Shown: piece by piece, positions 1-8,681 of the stretch
Layout of the letters: every line of letters begins with the position of its first letter
Numbering within the stretch: the first letter of the stretch is position 1
Source: DASQPA01 sp963757335
Lineage (GTDB): Bacteria > Acidobacteriota > Thermoanaerobaculia > Multivoradales > UBA5704
Direction of reading: 5' to 3'
Length of the DNA: 64,000 nucleotides
NCBI GenBank assembly: GCA_963757335.1
Contig: CAVWRJ010000011.1
Coordinates: forward strand, 124,001 to 188,000
The notes under the pieces: generated by a model
Databases searched by the model: none
What the model was told of the DNA's origin: nothing
Seen by the model: only the letters and a program-made list of their open reading frames with translations
Made by a program: the position numbers and the translations under genes

Positions 1-1203
1 GACTTCACGATTCCCCCCAGGGCCCGAGAGGCCGCCGACGCCGCCCGCGCCTTCCTCGATGCCTTCGTTCTGCCGGTCGAGCGCACCTTCCTGGAGCACG
101 GCTTCGCTGCCGTCCTTGGCGATTTGGATCGCCTGCGCCAGAGGGCGCGCGACCAGGGGCTCGCCGCCCTCCACATGCCGCGCGACCTCGGGGGCGCCGG
201 GCTGCCGCTCGCCGAGTTCGCCCATGTCGGCGAGGTCCTCGGCCGGAGCCCCCTCGGACACTATGTCTTCAACTGCCAGGCGCCCGACGCCGGCAACATG
301 GAGCTCCTCCTCCACCACGGCTCGGCCGAACAGCGGGAGCGCTGGCTCGCCCCCCTCGTCCGCGGCGAGCTGCGGAGCTGCTTCGCCATGACCGAGCCCG
401 AGTTCCCCGGCTCGAACCCGGTACTCCTGGCGACCACCGCCCGCGCCGAGGGCGACGACTATGTCTTAGACGGGCACAAGTGGTTCACCTCCGCGGCCGA
501 CGGCGCCGCCTTCGCCATCGTCATGGCGGTCACCGACCCCCACGCCGCCCTCCATGCTCGGGCGAGCCAGATCCTCGTCCCCACCGACACCCCGGGCTTC
601 ACCGTCGTCCAGAACCTCTCGGTCATGGGCGAGCGCGGCTCCGGCTGGGCGAGCCACGCCGAGGTGCGCCTCGCAGGCGTGCGGGTGCCAAAGACGAACC
701 GCATCGGCCCCGAGGGAGCGGGCTTCGCCCTCGCCCAGGAGCGCCTCGGCCCCGGGCGTATCCACCACTGCATGCGCTGGATCGGCATCTGCGAGCGCGC
801 TTTCGACCTCCTCTGCCAGCGCGCCGCCTCGCGCCTCCTCGCCCCCGGCGAGCTTTTGGGGAGCCGCCAGCTCGTCCAGGCCTGGATCGCCGAGAGCCGG
901 GCCGAGATCGACGCCGCCCGGCTCCTCGTCCTTCACACCGCCTGGCGGATCGACCACGAGGGGGCGCGGGCGGCCAGGAACGACATCTCGCTGATCAAGT
1001 TTCACGTCGCCGGGGTGCTCCAGCAGGTGCTCGACCGCGCCATCCAGGCCCATGGCGCCCTCGGGATCACCGACGCCACCCCCCTGGCCTTCTGGTGGCG
1101 GCACGAGCGCGGGGCGAGGATCTACGACGGGCCGGACGAGGTCCACAAGACGAGCGTCGCCCGCCACATCCTCCAGGGCTACGGGATGGAGAAGCTGCGG
1201 TGA
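1..1203 (+). CDS. acyl-CoA dehydrogenase family protein (5' end outside window)
   Basis: The frame is open from the first base, so the true start lies upstream; 400 residues are visible. It would oxidise acyl-CoA thioesters with FAD in the cytoplasm. Visible family marks are the FAMTEPE segment near residue 128, the central beta domain, and the C-terminal helical domain ending in QAHGALGITD and RIYDGPDEVH (about residues 345-385), the form typical of ACAD10/11-type enzymes. The stop overlaps the GTG start of the following phosphotransferase gene by four bases (GTGA), so the two are translationally coupled. This pairing of an acyl-CoA dehydrogenase with an APH-fold protein is seen in many bacteria and resembles eukaryotic ACAD10/11, where both domains occur in one protein. 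Substrate chain length cannot be read from the sequence. Confidence 0.93.
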   Translation, partial: DFTIPPRAREAADAARAFLDAFVLPVERTFLEHGFAAVLGDLDRLRQRARDQGLAALHMPRDLGGAGLPLAEFAHVGEVLGRSPLGHYVFNCQAPDAGNMELLLHHGSAEQRERWLAPLVRGELRSCFAMTEPEFPGSNPVLLATTARAEGDDYVLDGHKWFTSAADGAAFAIVMAVTDPHAALHARASQILVPTDTPGFTVVQNLSVMGERGSGWASHAEVRLAGVRVPKTNRIGPEGAGFALAQERLGPGRIHHCMRWIGICERAFDLLCQRAASRLLAPGELLGSRQLVQAWIAESRAEIDAARLLVLHTAWRIDHEGARAARNDISLIKFHVAGVLQQVLDRAIQAHGALGITDATPLAFWWRHERGARIYDGPDEVHKTSVARHILQGYGMEKLR

Positions 1204-2357
1204 GCGCTTCCGGGGCGTTCCAGGATCGGGCGCGGCCGGTGCGCCCGGGCGAGGAGGTGGACCCCGAACGGCTCGCCGCCTGGCTCGCCGACCACCTGTG
1301 GGACGCCGCCCCGCCGGCCGGCACCCCGCTCACCCCGCTCGCCCCTCTCTCCCCGCTAGATATCGAGCAGTTCCCCGGCGGGCACTCGAACCTCACCTAT
1401 CTGGTCCGCTGGGGCGACCGCGAGCTGGTCCTCCGCCGGCCACCGGTCGGCTCGGCGGTCAAGACCGCCCACGACATGGGCCGGGAGTACCGGGTGCTGT
1501 CGCGCCTCGGTCCTCACTACCCCCAGGCGCCACGGGCGCTCGCCGCCTGCGACGACCCGGCGGTTTTGGGGGCCCCGTTCTACGTCATGGAGCGGGTGCG
1601 CGGGGTGATCCTCCGCCACCCTGCCCTGCCGCCCGGCCTCGACCTCCCGCCGGAGCGGATGCGGCGCTTGAGCGAGGCCGCGGTCGACGGCCTGGCCGCG
1701 CTCCACGCCGTCGACTACCGGGCCGCCGGGCTCGCCGACTTCGGACATCCGGCCGGGTACGTGGAGCGCCAGGTCGGCGGCTGGAGCGAGCGCTGGCGAA
1801 AGGCGAGGACCGACGACGTCCCCGACCTCGACCGCGCCGCGGCCTGGCTCACCGAGCACCTCCCCAGCGACCCGGGAGACTCGGGCGACCGCGGAGAGGC
1901 CGGAGCGACGCTCCTCCACAACGACTACAAGTACGACAACCTGGTCTTGGCGCCCGACGACTTGACCCGCATCGTCGCCGTCCTCGACTGGGAGATGGCG
2001 ACCGTCGGCGATCCCCTGATGGATCTCGGCACCAGCCTCGGCTACTGGATCGACCCCGACGATCCCCCCGCCGCTCGCCACCTTCCCACCGGCCCCACCA
2101 CCCAGCCCGGGAACCTCTCCCGCGCCGAGCTGGTCGAGCGCTACGCGCAGGTGACCGGCCGCGACGTCGCTCAAATCCTTTTCTATTATGTCTACGGTGT
2201 TTTCAAGATCGCGGTCATCGCCCAGCAGATCTACTACCGCTACCGGCAGGGCCTGACGAAAGACGAGCGTTTCGCGGCCCTCGGCGGCGCCGTCCGCCTC
2301 CTCGGCTGGACGGCGGCGCGGGCGATCGAGGTGGGACGGATCGATCGGCTGGGGTAG
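1200..2357 (+). CDS. phosphotransferase family protein (APH/ACAD10-like kinase)
   Basis: A 385-residue protein of the aminoglycoside phosphotransferase fold. The start is a GTG that overlaps the dehydrogenase stop. The N-terminal lobe has the nucleotide-binding region FPGGHSNLTYLV; the catalytic loop HNDYKYDN is at about residues 240-247 and the metal-binding DWE at about 263-265. In characterised relatives (ACAD10/11) the kinase domain phosphorylates 4-hydroxyacyl-CoA so that the dehydrogenase domain can act. Coupling to the upstream acyl-CoA dehydrogenase supports that role, but this is inference; the fold also includes antibiotic kinases and choline kinases. No signal peptide or membrane segment is visible. 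Confidence 0.88.
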   Translation: MSASGAFQDRARPVRPGEEVDPERLAAWLADHLWDAAPPAGTPLTPLAPLSPLDIEQFPGGHSNLTYLVRWGDRELVLRRPPVGSAVKTAHDMGREYRVLSRLGPHYPQAPRALAACDDPAVLGAPFYVMERVRGVILRHPALPPGLDLPPERMRRLSEAAVDGLAALHAVDYRAAGLADFGHPAGYVERQVGGWSERWRKARTDDVPDLDRAAAWLTEHLPSDPGDSGDRGEAGATLLHNDYKYDNLVLAPDDLTRIVAVLDWEMATVGDPLMDLGTSLGYWIDPDDPPAARHLPTGPTTQPGNLSRAELVERYAQVTGRDVAQILFYYVYGVFKIAVIAQQIYYRYRQGLTKDERFAALGGAVRLLGWTAARAIEVGRIDRLG

Positions 2358-2438
2358 GCGTTCGACTATACTTGACGTCTGCCGTGACATCGATGCCGTA
2401 ATAAGCCGTCAGACGCCTATCCTCAAAAAGGAGACGGA

Positions 2439-2837
2439 ATGTTCTGTCCCAGCTGCGGGTCCGAGTACCGCGAGGGTTTCTCGCGCTGTGCCGACTGCGA
2501 GGTGTCCTTGGTCGACACTCTTCCCTCACCGGCAGAGGCCCATCCGGATCCCGGTGATGTCGAGACCGTCTTCGCCACCGGCGATCCGGTCCTTCTCATG
2601 ACGGCGACGTCCCTCCTCGACGCCGCCGGCATCCCCTACTTCACTCGCGGCGAGGGCACCCAGGACCTCCTGGGCCTGGGCCGCCTGGGCACCGGCTTCA
2701 GCATCCTTGCCGGCCCCATGGAGATCCGGGTCGGCGCCCGGCGCTCCCAGGAAGCCGCGGACCTCCTGCGCGAGGCCGAGATCGAGCCCGCGGAGGTCGA
2801 CGGGGACCAGGAATCGGATGGCCTGGAAGAAGAATAA
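2439..2837 (+). CDS. zinc-ribbon and DUF2007 domain protein
   Basis: A 132-residue cytoplasmic protein preceded by a good ribosome binding site (AGGAG, 6 bases before the ATG). The N-terminus carries a zinc ribbon with cysteine pairs at residues 3/6 and 17/20 (MFCPSCG and CADC). The middle, from about residue 45, matches DUF2007, often named putative signal-transducing protein: it starts with VFATGDPVLLMTATSLLDAAGIP-type residues, includes a pattern around IPYF, and ends near EAADLL. The C-terminal tail is acidic. No biochemical function is known for DUF2007. The next gene starts with a nearly identical zinc ribbon, so the two arose by duplication of at least that module. Confidence 0.82.
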   Translation: MFCPSCGSEYREGFSRCADCEVSLVDTLPSPAEAHPDPGDVETVFATGDPVLLMTATSLLDAAGIPYFTRGEGTQDLLGLGRLGTGFSILAGPMEIRVGARRSQEAADLLREAEIEPAEVDGDQESDGLEEE

Positions 2838-2889
2838 TAGAACCCGAACCGCGCCGGTCTCTATGTCCGAGGAGAGCGAAGAAGGCGTG

Positions 2890-3792
2890 ATGTTCTGTCC
2901 GGGCTGCGGCGGCGAGTACCGCGCCGGCTTCTCGCGCTGCGTCGACTGCGAGCTCGACCTCATCCCCGAGCGCCCGCTCCCACCCGAGCCGGTCGAAGCC
3001 GGTCTGGCGCCTTTTGAGCAGGGGGCTGGAGAAGAGGATTGGGACGACGAAGAAGAGCTGGAAGAGGCCGCTGTCGCTGCCGCGCCGTACCCGCACCCCG
3101 TTCCGCGGGACCTCCCCGAAAATCGGCTGCGCGCCTGGGAGCTGGCGCTGGTCCTCCTCGTCGCCTTCAGCTCCTCCCTCTTTTCCTCGACCCGGGATTG
3201 GTGGACCGGCAGGACCGGGGCCGGGGAACTGACCGTCCTCGGTGCCCTCTATGGAATTCAGAAGCAGCTGGTCTGCCTGGGCCTCCTGGCCTACGTTCTC
3301 TCGCGCCGCAAACGCGGCTTCCGGGACCTCGGCCTCGACTTTCGCCCGGCCGACATCCCGGCGGGGGTCCTGCTGACAGTGGCGGTTTTCCTCGCGCGAC
3401 TCCTCGCCTTTCGCGGGATGCACTGGGTCGCGATCGTGTTCACCGGTCATCCGGCGGTCGCGCACAGCCACCGGGCCGAGCCGATCCCGGGGCTGATGTT
3501 CGGCTCGCTCAATCTTCTCTACAGCGTGATCGATCCCATCTACGAAGAGATGATTGCCCGCGCCTTCGTCATGACCGAGGTCGAAGCTCTGACCGGCAGC
3601 ACGGGCATTGCCATCCTGGCGAGCGTCGCCCTCCAAACCTCCTACCATTTGTACCAGGGAACCACGAGCGCCCTCTCCGCGGGAGCGATGTTCCTGGTCT
3701 ATGCCTGTTTCTACGCGCGGTTCCGCCGCATCACGCCGGTGATTCTTTCTCACATCTGCTGGGACCTCGTGCTGACTTTGAAGCAGCTCTGA
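2890..3792 (+). CDS. zinc-ribbon CPBP family intramembrane (CAAX-type) protease
   Basis: A 300-residue protein. I chose the ATG at 2890 because MFCPGCGGEYR matches the start of the upstream paralogue and AAGAAGG lies just before it; an in-frame ATG at 2863 lacks such a site. The N-terminal zinc ribbon (Cys 3/6 and 17/20) is followed by an acidic linker and about six hydrophobic segments. The last part has the CPBP/Rce1 signature: EEMIAR (EExxxR), a histidine in the SYHLYQG segment, and HICWD near the C-terminus. Family members are membrane glutamate proteases or related regulators acting on prenylated or small peptides. The substrate is unknown. A zinc ribbon on such a protease suggests a sensing or docking role, which is inference. 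Confidence 0.82.
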   Translation: MFCPGCGGEYRAGFSRCVDCELDLIPERPLPPEPVEAGLAPFEQGAGEEDWDDEEELEEAAVAAAPYPHPVPRDLPENRLRAWELALVLLVAFSSSLFSSTRDWWTGRTGAGELTVLGALYGIQKQLVCLGLLAYVLSRRKRGFRDLGLDFRPADIPAGVLLTVAVFLARLLAFRGMHWVAIVFTGHPAVAHSHRAEPIPGLMFGSLNLLYSVIDPIYEEMIARAFVMTEVEALTGSTGIAILASVALQTSYHLYQGTTSALSAGAMFLVYACFYARFRRITPVILSHICWDLVLTLKQL

Positions 3793-3812
3793 CTGGAACC
3801 GCTTTCCTGCCC

Positions 3813-4184
3813 CTACCGCGACTGGATCAGCACGAAACCATTGCCGTCGGGGTCCTTGAACTGCGCGAGCTTCATCCCCCAGGGCTGGAGTTGGGGCGGC
3901 TGGGTGAACTCGACGCCCTTGGCGGTCAGGTCGCGGTAGGTTCCCTCGATGTCGTCGCAGTCGAAGACGAGGCCGGAAAAGGTTCCGATCTTGTCCTCGG
4001 AGCCCCGCGGGGTGAAAGGAACGAGGACCGTCTCGGCGCCCGGCGGCGCGAGCTCGATCCAGCGGCCTTCCGGTCCCATGGGCTCGTCGCGACGCTTCTC
4101 GAAGCCGAGCTTGCCGACGTAGAAGTCGACCGCCTGCTGCTGGTCGCGGACGAATAAAGTGATCGATCGGGCACAGGTAATCAT
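3813..4184 (-). CDS. VOC family protein (glyoxalase/bleomycin resistance fold)
   Basis: A 123-residue protein with the vicinal oxygen chelate pattern: SITLFVRDQQQAVDFYVGKLGF at the N-terminus, a DDIE turn in the middle and FKDPDGNGFVLIQ at the C-terminus. The start is an ATG with GGGAGGATCACC in front. VOC proteins bind a metal or small hydrophobic ligand across paired beta-alpha-beta-beta-beta units. The short single-unit form here would act as a dimer. The specific ligand cannot be told. It converges with the CPBP protease gene and is divergent from the secreted hydrolase at 4439. Confidence 0.86.
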   Translation of the reverse strand: MITCARSITLFVRDQQQAVDFYVGKLGFEKRRDEPMGPEGRWIELAPPGAETVLVPFTPRGSEDKIGTFSGLVFDCDDIEGTYRDLTAKGVEFTQPPQLQPWGMKLAQFKDPDGNGFVLIQSR

Positions 4185-4438
4185 GGTGATCCTCCCTCTT
4201 GAGTCATCTCAGGCCGAGGCCGCCTCGGCAGCGTCCAAGCTCCGTCAGCCGTCGATCAGGCCCGGAGCCTTCGACTCTATTGTATCGTAATTCAGGCGGA
4301 AGTCCGCGCTCCGCGAATGCCCTCGCCTGTCGGGTGCCGCCGCGTCCTAGAGGGCGACGAGGATATCGACCTCGCTCGGGATCCGTAACATCGCCACCTC
4401 TACGGCGTAGGCAAGGGAGACGTTACCGAGGAGACCCC

Positions 4439-5929
4439 ATGGCCCAGCGCCCGCTCCCCCCGATCGCGAAGCTCGCCCTCGTCGCCCTCCTCCTGCTGGC
4501 CGCCACCGTCCGGGCGCAAGCGCCCGTGGTGCCGCCCGCCGTGCCGATGCCGGCTTCTCGCTGGCAGGGCAAGCTCTCTCCCTGTCCCCTGCCGGGCGGA
4601 GCGGGAGAGGCGCTCTGCGGGACGTATGAGGTCTTCGAGAACCGGGAGGCCCGTTCCGGGCGGAAGATCCCCCTGCGGATCGTCCTCCTCCCGGCGCCGG
4701 GTCCCGACCGGGCACCCGACCCCGTCTTCTTCCTCGCCGGAGGGCCCGGCCAGGGGGAGACGCCGGAGGCGCCGGATCTCGCCCACTTCCCCCGGGGGCG
4801 GCGCGACCTCGTCCTCGTCGACACCCGCGGCACGGGCGGTTCGAATCCCCTCTCCTGCCGTCTTTGGGGCGACGGCACCCGGCTCGACCACCTTTTTCCC
4901 CTCGACGCCGTCACCGCCTGCCGGAATGAGTTGGAGAAGAAGGCCGACCTGACGCGCTACACGACCGCCGCCGCCATGGACGACCTCGACGAGGTGCGGC
5001 GCTACCTGGGGTACGGGGCGGTAAACCTGGTGGGCGTCTCCTATGGCACCTACGCCGCGCAAATTTTCCTCGTCCGGCATCCTCAGGCGGTGCGGAGCGT
5101 CGTCCTCTCCGGAGTGGTGAAGCCGGGCGATCCGTCCCCCCTCTACCACGCCCGCAACGCTCAGCACGCCCTCACGCTTCTCGCCCGCGACTGCACGGCC
5201 GAGCCGGCCTGCCATGCCGCCTTCCCCCGCTTTGAGGAAGAGGTCTCGGCCGCGCTCGGCCGGCTGGCCCGGAAACCGGTCCGGGTGAAGTTGACTCACC
5301 CCGAGACTGGCAAGCCGGTGGAAGTCGAGCTCACCCGCTCCGCCGCGGCGGACGCCCTCCGCTGGGCCCTCTACAATCCGCAAGAAGCGAGAGCGGTACC
5401 CCTCTTCATCCACCAGGCGGCAGAGGGGGACTATCGGGAGCTCGCCCGCGGTGCGATCCAGAGCCGGGCCGGGCTCCAGGAGGGGCTCGCGCTCGGGCTC
5501 CTCTTCTCGGTCACCTGCGCCGAGGACCTGTCGCGGATCGACCCCAAGGAGATCCCCGCCGCCACGAAAGGGACCTTCTACGGCGACGACCGGGTCCGCG
5601 ATCAGCTCGCCGTCTGCGGCATCTGGCCGCACGCGCCGCTGCCGCCGGGCTCGGGCGATCTCGTCCACTCGAACGTCCCCGTCCTCCTCCTCTCCGGCGA
5701 GCGCGACCCGGTCACCCCGCCCGCAGACGCCGCCGAGGTCGCCAAGGGCTTTCCGCATGGCCTCTGGGTCCAGATCCCGCACGGATCTCATGGCGGCGGC
5801 GGCGATTGCGCGAACCGGGTGATCGCGGATTTCATCGAGCGGGGGTCGATCCAGGGACTGGACGTCGGCTGCCTCAAGACCTCGCAGGCGGTGCCGTTCG
5901 TCACCAAGGCGGCGAAAGGAGAGAACTGA
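4439..5929 (+). CDS. secreted alpha/beta hydrolase with TAP-like C-terminal domain
   Basis: A 496-residue protein. The ATG at 4439 has GAGGAG five bases upstream and opens a clear signal peptide (hydrophobic LALVALLLLAATV ending at AQA). The fold follows the tripeptidyl aminopeptidase family (Slp/TAP): oxyanion region FLAGGPGQG, DTRGTGGSNPLSC, nucleophile elbow GVSYG with Ser about 201, acid in GERDPVTPP (Asp about 423), and the histidine in the HGSHG segment (about 448-451) next to a cysteine. These enzymes release N-terminal peptides or hydrolyse esters outside the cytoplasm. All catalytic elements look intact. It stands alone; the next real gene lies on the other strand. Confidence 0.88.
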   Translation: MAQRPLPPIAKLALVALLLLAATVRAQAPVVPPAVPMPASRWQGKLSPCPLPGGAGEALCGTYEVFENREARSGRKIPLRIVLLPAPGPDRAPDPVFFLAGGPGQGETPEAPDLAHFPRGRRDLVLVDTRGTGGSNPLSCRLWGDGTRLDHLFPLDAVTACRNELEKKADLTRYTTAAAMDDLDEVRRYLGYGAVNLVGVSYGTYAAQIFLVRHPQAVRSVVLSGVVKPGDPSPLYHARNAQHALTLLARDCTAEPACHAAFPRFEEEVSAALGRLARKPVRVKLTHPETGKPVEVELTRSAAADALRWALYNPQEARAVPLFIHQAAEGDYRELARGAIQSRAGLQEGLALGLLFSVTCAEDLSRIDPKEIPAATKGTFYGDDRVRDQLAVCGIWPHAPLPPGSGDLVHSNVPVLLLSGERDPVTPPADAAEVAKGFPHGLWVQIPHGSHGGGGDCANRVIADFIERGSIQGLDVGCLKTSQAVPFVTKAAKGEN

Positions 5930-6028
5930 GAAGAATGGAGTCTAGATGGATCGCTGCCGGCTGGGGAATAAACCCTCAGCCGGCGCCGAAGATCCGTTCG
6001 TACACGGACCTAAAGCCGCGGAAACTCG

Positions 6029-6274
6029 TCAGGCCGGAGGAAGCTTGGCGAGCTCCTCGTCCAAGAAGGCGAGACCCAGCTCCAGGGAGGTCCTGCGAAC
6101 CGGCGACCGCGCCGCCTCGATGTCCTGGAGGACCCGTCGCCGAGATAGCTCCAAACTCTCCCGTTTGTGCCGGACCTCGCGCTCCTCGGGTGTGAGCAGC
6201 CCGCTCTGCTCCCTCCCGGCGGCTCGATCCTCGATCTGGGATTCGACCGATTTGCTCTCCCAACCACGCGCCAT
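6029..6274 (-). CDS. small conserved hypothetical protein
   Basis: An 81-residue, highly charged and probably all-helical protein. It starts MARGWESKSVE, contains a LTPEEREVRHKRESLELSR stretch, and ends in a helix with LGLAFLDEELAKL. A very strong ribosome binding site, AAGGAGGT, lies 6-7 bases before the ATG, which sets it apart from the antisense frames here. I have seen similar short proteins starting MARGWESK in Acidobacteriota, but that is memory and not a search result. It has no signal peptide and no known function. It lies between two secreted hydrolase genes on the other strand. Confidence 0.62.
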   Translation of the reverse strand: MARGWESKSVESQIEDRAAGREQSGLLTPEEREVRHKRESLELSRRRVLQDIEAARSPVRRTSLELGLAFLDEELAKLPPA

Positions 6275-6394
6275 GGTCCGACCTCCTTCTTACTTCCCAA
6301 CCCTCCACAGTCCGAGAAGATTCCTCGAAAGCCGGCCGGGAGATCTCGGGAGTATCATGGCCCGCGCACCTCCTCACCTGCTACGGAGTGAAAA

Positions 6395-7624
6395 ATGACG
6401 AACAGATCCCGAAGCATCGTACTCGCAGCGATCCTCCTCGCCCTCCTGACCGCCGGGGCGGCTGCCGCCGTCCCCTACCAGATCACCGGCTCCCACCAGA
6501 GCCGGGAGGGCAGCCTCGTCCGCACCGACTTCGTCGTACAGGCCGGCCCGAGCCCGCTCGATCGTTTCAAGATGGTCCGGCTGACCCGGGACGTCCCCGC
6601 GTCCCACTTGCGCGGCTCGATCCTCTTTCTCCCCCCGCTGGGGACGACCTTCGCCTTCTACGAGCAGCGCGACCCGAGCGGCGCTCCCGGCTCTTCGATC
6701 GCCGAATACTTCGCGCTCCGCGACTTCGACGTCTACGGCTATTCGCCGCGCTACGAGGCGATCCCCGCCGGCTCGTGTGAATCCCACGTTCTCGATTGCT
6801 CGGTAATGGCCGGCTGGAACCTCGCCTCGATGGTGGACGACATCACCTTCGTCCGCTCGCGAATCGCGGTCCTCCACCCCGGCGGCAAAGTCGTCACCGG
6901 CGGCAACTCCCTGGGCGGCATTCTCGCTCTCGCCGTGGCCAACGCCCATCCCACCGACTACGCCGGGATCATCCCCTGGGAGGGCATGCTCTTCAGCAAC
7001 GACTCCCAGGTGCGGAGCTTGAACCAGGGCTACTGCGCCGCCGAGGAGGCGCAGATCGCCGCCGGCGTCGTCTACGACGGTCTGATGTCGAACGTCTTCA
7101 AGGACGTCACCAAGTTCGCCAAGACCGCGCCGGACGGGCTCAACATCATCCCCCTCTTCCCGTCCACGTTGACCAGCCACCAGCTCTTCGTCACCCTGCT
7201 CTCGGTGACCGCGCCGGGGCCGATCAGCATGCCGGTGCCCAACTACATCCTGATGAACGGCAGTCCCGCCCAAGACCGGCTCTTCTTCGCCTCCGAGCGG
7301 CGGGCGTTCGAGAGCTTCCTCGCCACTTTCAACAGCTACGTTCCGACGGTGATCGAACGCGACGTGAGCTGCTCGCTCGCAGGGAGCGAGAACCGTTACT
7401 TCAATCACGCCGGAGCCTTCAAGGGCTCGGTCCTCGCGATCGGCGGCAGTCGCGGTTTCGGCCCCTACATGTCCGATCACCTGGCCCTCCTGGGCTCGAC
7501 GGACAAGACCTTCCTCCTGGAACCCGACTTCGGGCACATCGACCACTTCATGACGCCCCATCACCGGGATTTCGTGGAACGGCCGATCTTCGAGTGGGCG
7601 CTTCGGGTGTTCGGCGAACGGTAG
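6395..7624 (+). CDS. secreted alpha/beta-hydrolase-like protein
   Basis: A 409-residue protein with a signal peptide (IVLAAILLALLTAGAAAA, cleavage near AAA-VPY). The nucleophile elbow is GGNSLGG with Ser about 172, and a late histidine is present in the DFGHIDHF segment, so the protein is probably an active serine hydrolase in the periplasm or outside the cell. The acid residue is not obvious. The family is broad; substrate could be an ester, lipid or peptide. CGGAG precedes the ATG by six bases. A terminator-like hairpin follows about 120 bases after the stop. Confidence 0.72.
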   Translation: MTNRSRSIVLAAILLALLTAGAAAAVPYQITGSHQSREGSLVRTDFVVQAGPSPLDRFKMVRLTRDVPASHLRGSILFLPPLGTTFAFYEQRDPSGAPGSSIAEYFALRDFDVYGYSPRYEAIPAGSCESHVLDCSVMAGWNLASMVDDITFVRSRIAVLHPGGKVVTGGNSLGGILALAVANAHPTDYAGIIPWEGMLFSNDSQVRSLNQGYCAAEEAQIAAGVVYDGLMSNVFKDVTKFAKTAPDGLNIIPLFPSTLTSHQLFVTLLSVTAPGPISMPVPNYILMNGSPAQDRLFFASERRAFESFLATFNSYVPTVIERDVSCSLAGSENRYFNHAGAFKGSVLAIGGSRGFGPYMSDHLALLGSTDKTFLLEPDFGHIDHFMTPHHRDFVERPIFEWALRVFGER

Positions 7625-7745
7625 GAGGGGGATTGCCGAGAGCTGGCGGTCACCGCCGGACTGCCGGCGACGACCGCCAGGCTCCCGGCGAAGGCCGCCG
7701 GTAGCCCGGCGAAGATCCCCAGAACTGCCTTTTCTCCCTGGGACC

Positions 7746-7775
7746 GCCGGCGTCCCCGCCGGCTCTTCTGCTTTT
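7746..7775 (+). terminator. probable rho-independent terminator
   Basis: A perfect 7-bp stem, GCCGGCG-TCCC-CGCCGGC (7746-7763), is followed by TCTTCTGCTTTTT. It lies downstream of the hydrolase gene ending at 7624. The 7625-7745 stretch before it holds several GC-rich imperfect CCGGCG repeats and no gene that I can support. Confidence 0.55.
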
Positions 7776-7819
7776 TCAGTCCGACCCCGCCGCGTCGGTC
7801 CCTACGATCAGGCTTGTTG

Positions 7820-7848
7820 TTGAATATTCTTTCAATTTGTTGTACATT
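7820..7848 (+). promoter_or_regulatory. sigma-70-type promoter for the secreted protein at 7959
   Basis: TTGAAT (7820-7825) and TACATT (7843-7848) are separated by 17 bp in a short AT-rich island that stands out from the GC-rich surroundings. Transcription would start near 7855 and give a leader of about 104 bases. Confidence 0.55.
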
Positions 7849-7855
7849 AGATTTG

Positions 7856-7958
7856 ATTAAGCGCCGGCTTGAGACCGGCCCGGCTCCGACAGCTGCCTCA
7901 CCAGCTGTGGCGGTAGCTGCCGAGTTGCCGATCCAAGGTAACCGACAGGAGAATCAAC
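7856..7958 (+). promoter_or_regulatory. structured 5' leader, possible riboswitch or attenuator
   Basis: The leader of the gene at 7959 can form stem GCCGG/CCGGC (7863-7879) and a perfect 7-bp stem ACAGCTG/CAGCTGT (7889-7908). These are followed by GCCGAGTTGCCGA (7919-7931), which resembles the 3' half of the c-di-GMP-I (GEMM) riboswitch consensus. The matching 5' half (GGCAAACC and GCAAAGCC) is not visible, so I do not assign that class. CTCC at 7884-7887 could pair with the GGAG of the ribosome binding site at 7947-7951. Confidence 0.35.
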
Positions 7959-8543
7959 ATGCGACAGACTCGCCTTTTCCTCCTCGTGACAGTGCTTCTT
8001 CTCGCCGCTGTTCCTAGCTTCGGTACCACCACCTGCATCTCTCGTACGAGCGGAATTTACTCCTGGTACGAATGCATCAGCAATGGCGATTTCTCCAGTG
8101 GTACGACGAGCTGGAGCGTGTCTCCGTCGGGCAACGTCGACACTACCCATAGCGGGCAGCATATGTGCGGTAGCGGTTGGACCAGCTACGCCAAGTCGAC
8201 CGGCGCTTACGGCTTCGCCGATATCTCTCAGTCGTTCACGACCGACAGCGGCGCGAAGTCGGCGTTCGACATCACTCTGACGATTGACCTGCTCCACTCT
8301 CACTCCTCCTCTGCGAACCGGCTGGGGGTGATCGTTTACAACCTCACAGACAATACCTCGGAGACCCTCGCCACGATTGACGGCTCTGGAGGCGATATCT
8401 GCAGCACCACCTATTCCTACTCCGTCTCCAGGCCGGCGTGGAAGGGGAAGAACATGAAGCTCTTGATCACCGAAGACTTCTGGGATTCCGATGCGCAGTT
8501 CAACGTCTCTGCGGTCTCGTTCATCCAAAATATCTTCCCCTGA
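7959..8543 (+). CDS. secreted protein, probable beta-sandwich, unknown function
   Basis: A 194-residue protein. AGGAG lies seven bases before the ATG and a signal peptide follows (RLFLLVTVLLLAAVPSFG). The mature part is rich in Ser, Thr and aromatic residues, has four or more cysteines, and alternates short beta-type segments (FDITLTIDLLHS, LGVIVYNLTDN), like carbohydrate-binding or jelly-roll modules. I do not recognise a named family. Its AT-richer promoter and long structured leader suggest regulated expression of an exported product. Confidence 0.7.
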   Translation: MRQTRLFLLVTVLLLAAVPSFGTTTCISRTSGIYSWYECISNGDFSSGTTSWSVSPSGNVDTTHSGQHMCGSGWTSYAKSTGAYGFADISQSFTTDSGAKSAFDITLTIDLLHSHSSSANRLGVIVYNLTDNTSETLATIDGSGGDICSTTYSYSVSRPAWKGKNMKLLITEDFWDSDAQFNVSAVSFIQNIFP

Positions 8544-8681
8544 GATCTCAGTCGGTAAGCGTGGGCTAGTGTAGCGCGTCTAACAAATGGGATCTTATCC
8601 ACCCTAAGAGCTCTTTTCTCATGGATACTTCTCCAACTGCCTCGAGACGACGAAGCTGGGGAGCTAGTCGCACATCTCCGA

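Noticed and set aside
4837..4858. GGTTCGAATCCC resembling a tRNA T-loop
   Set aside because: It encodes GGSNPL in the hydrolase and no cloverleaf can be drawn around it.
7856..7958. Assigning the leader to the c-di-GMP-I riboswitch
   Set aside because: Only the 3' half looks similar; the conserved GGCAAACC and GCAAAGCC elements are absent.
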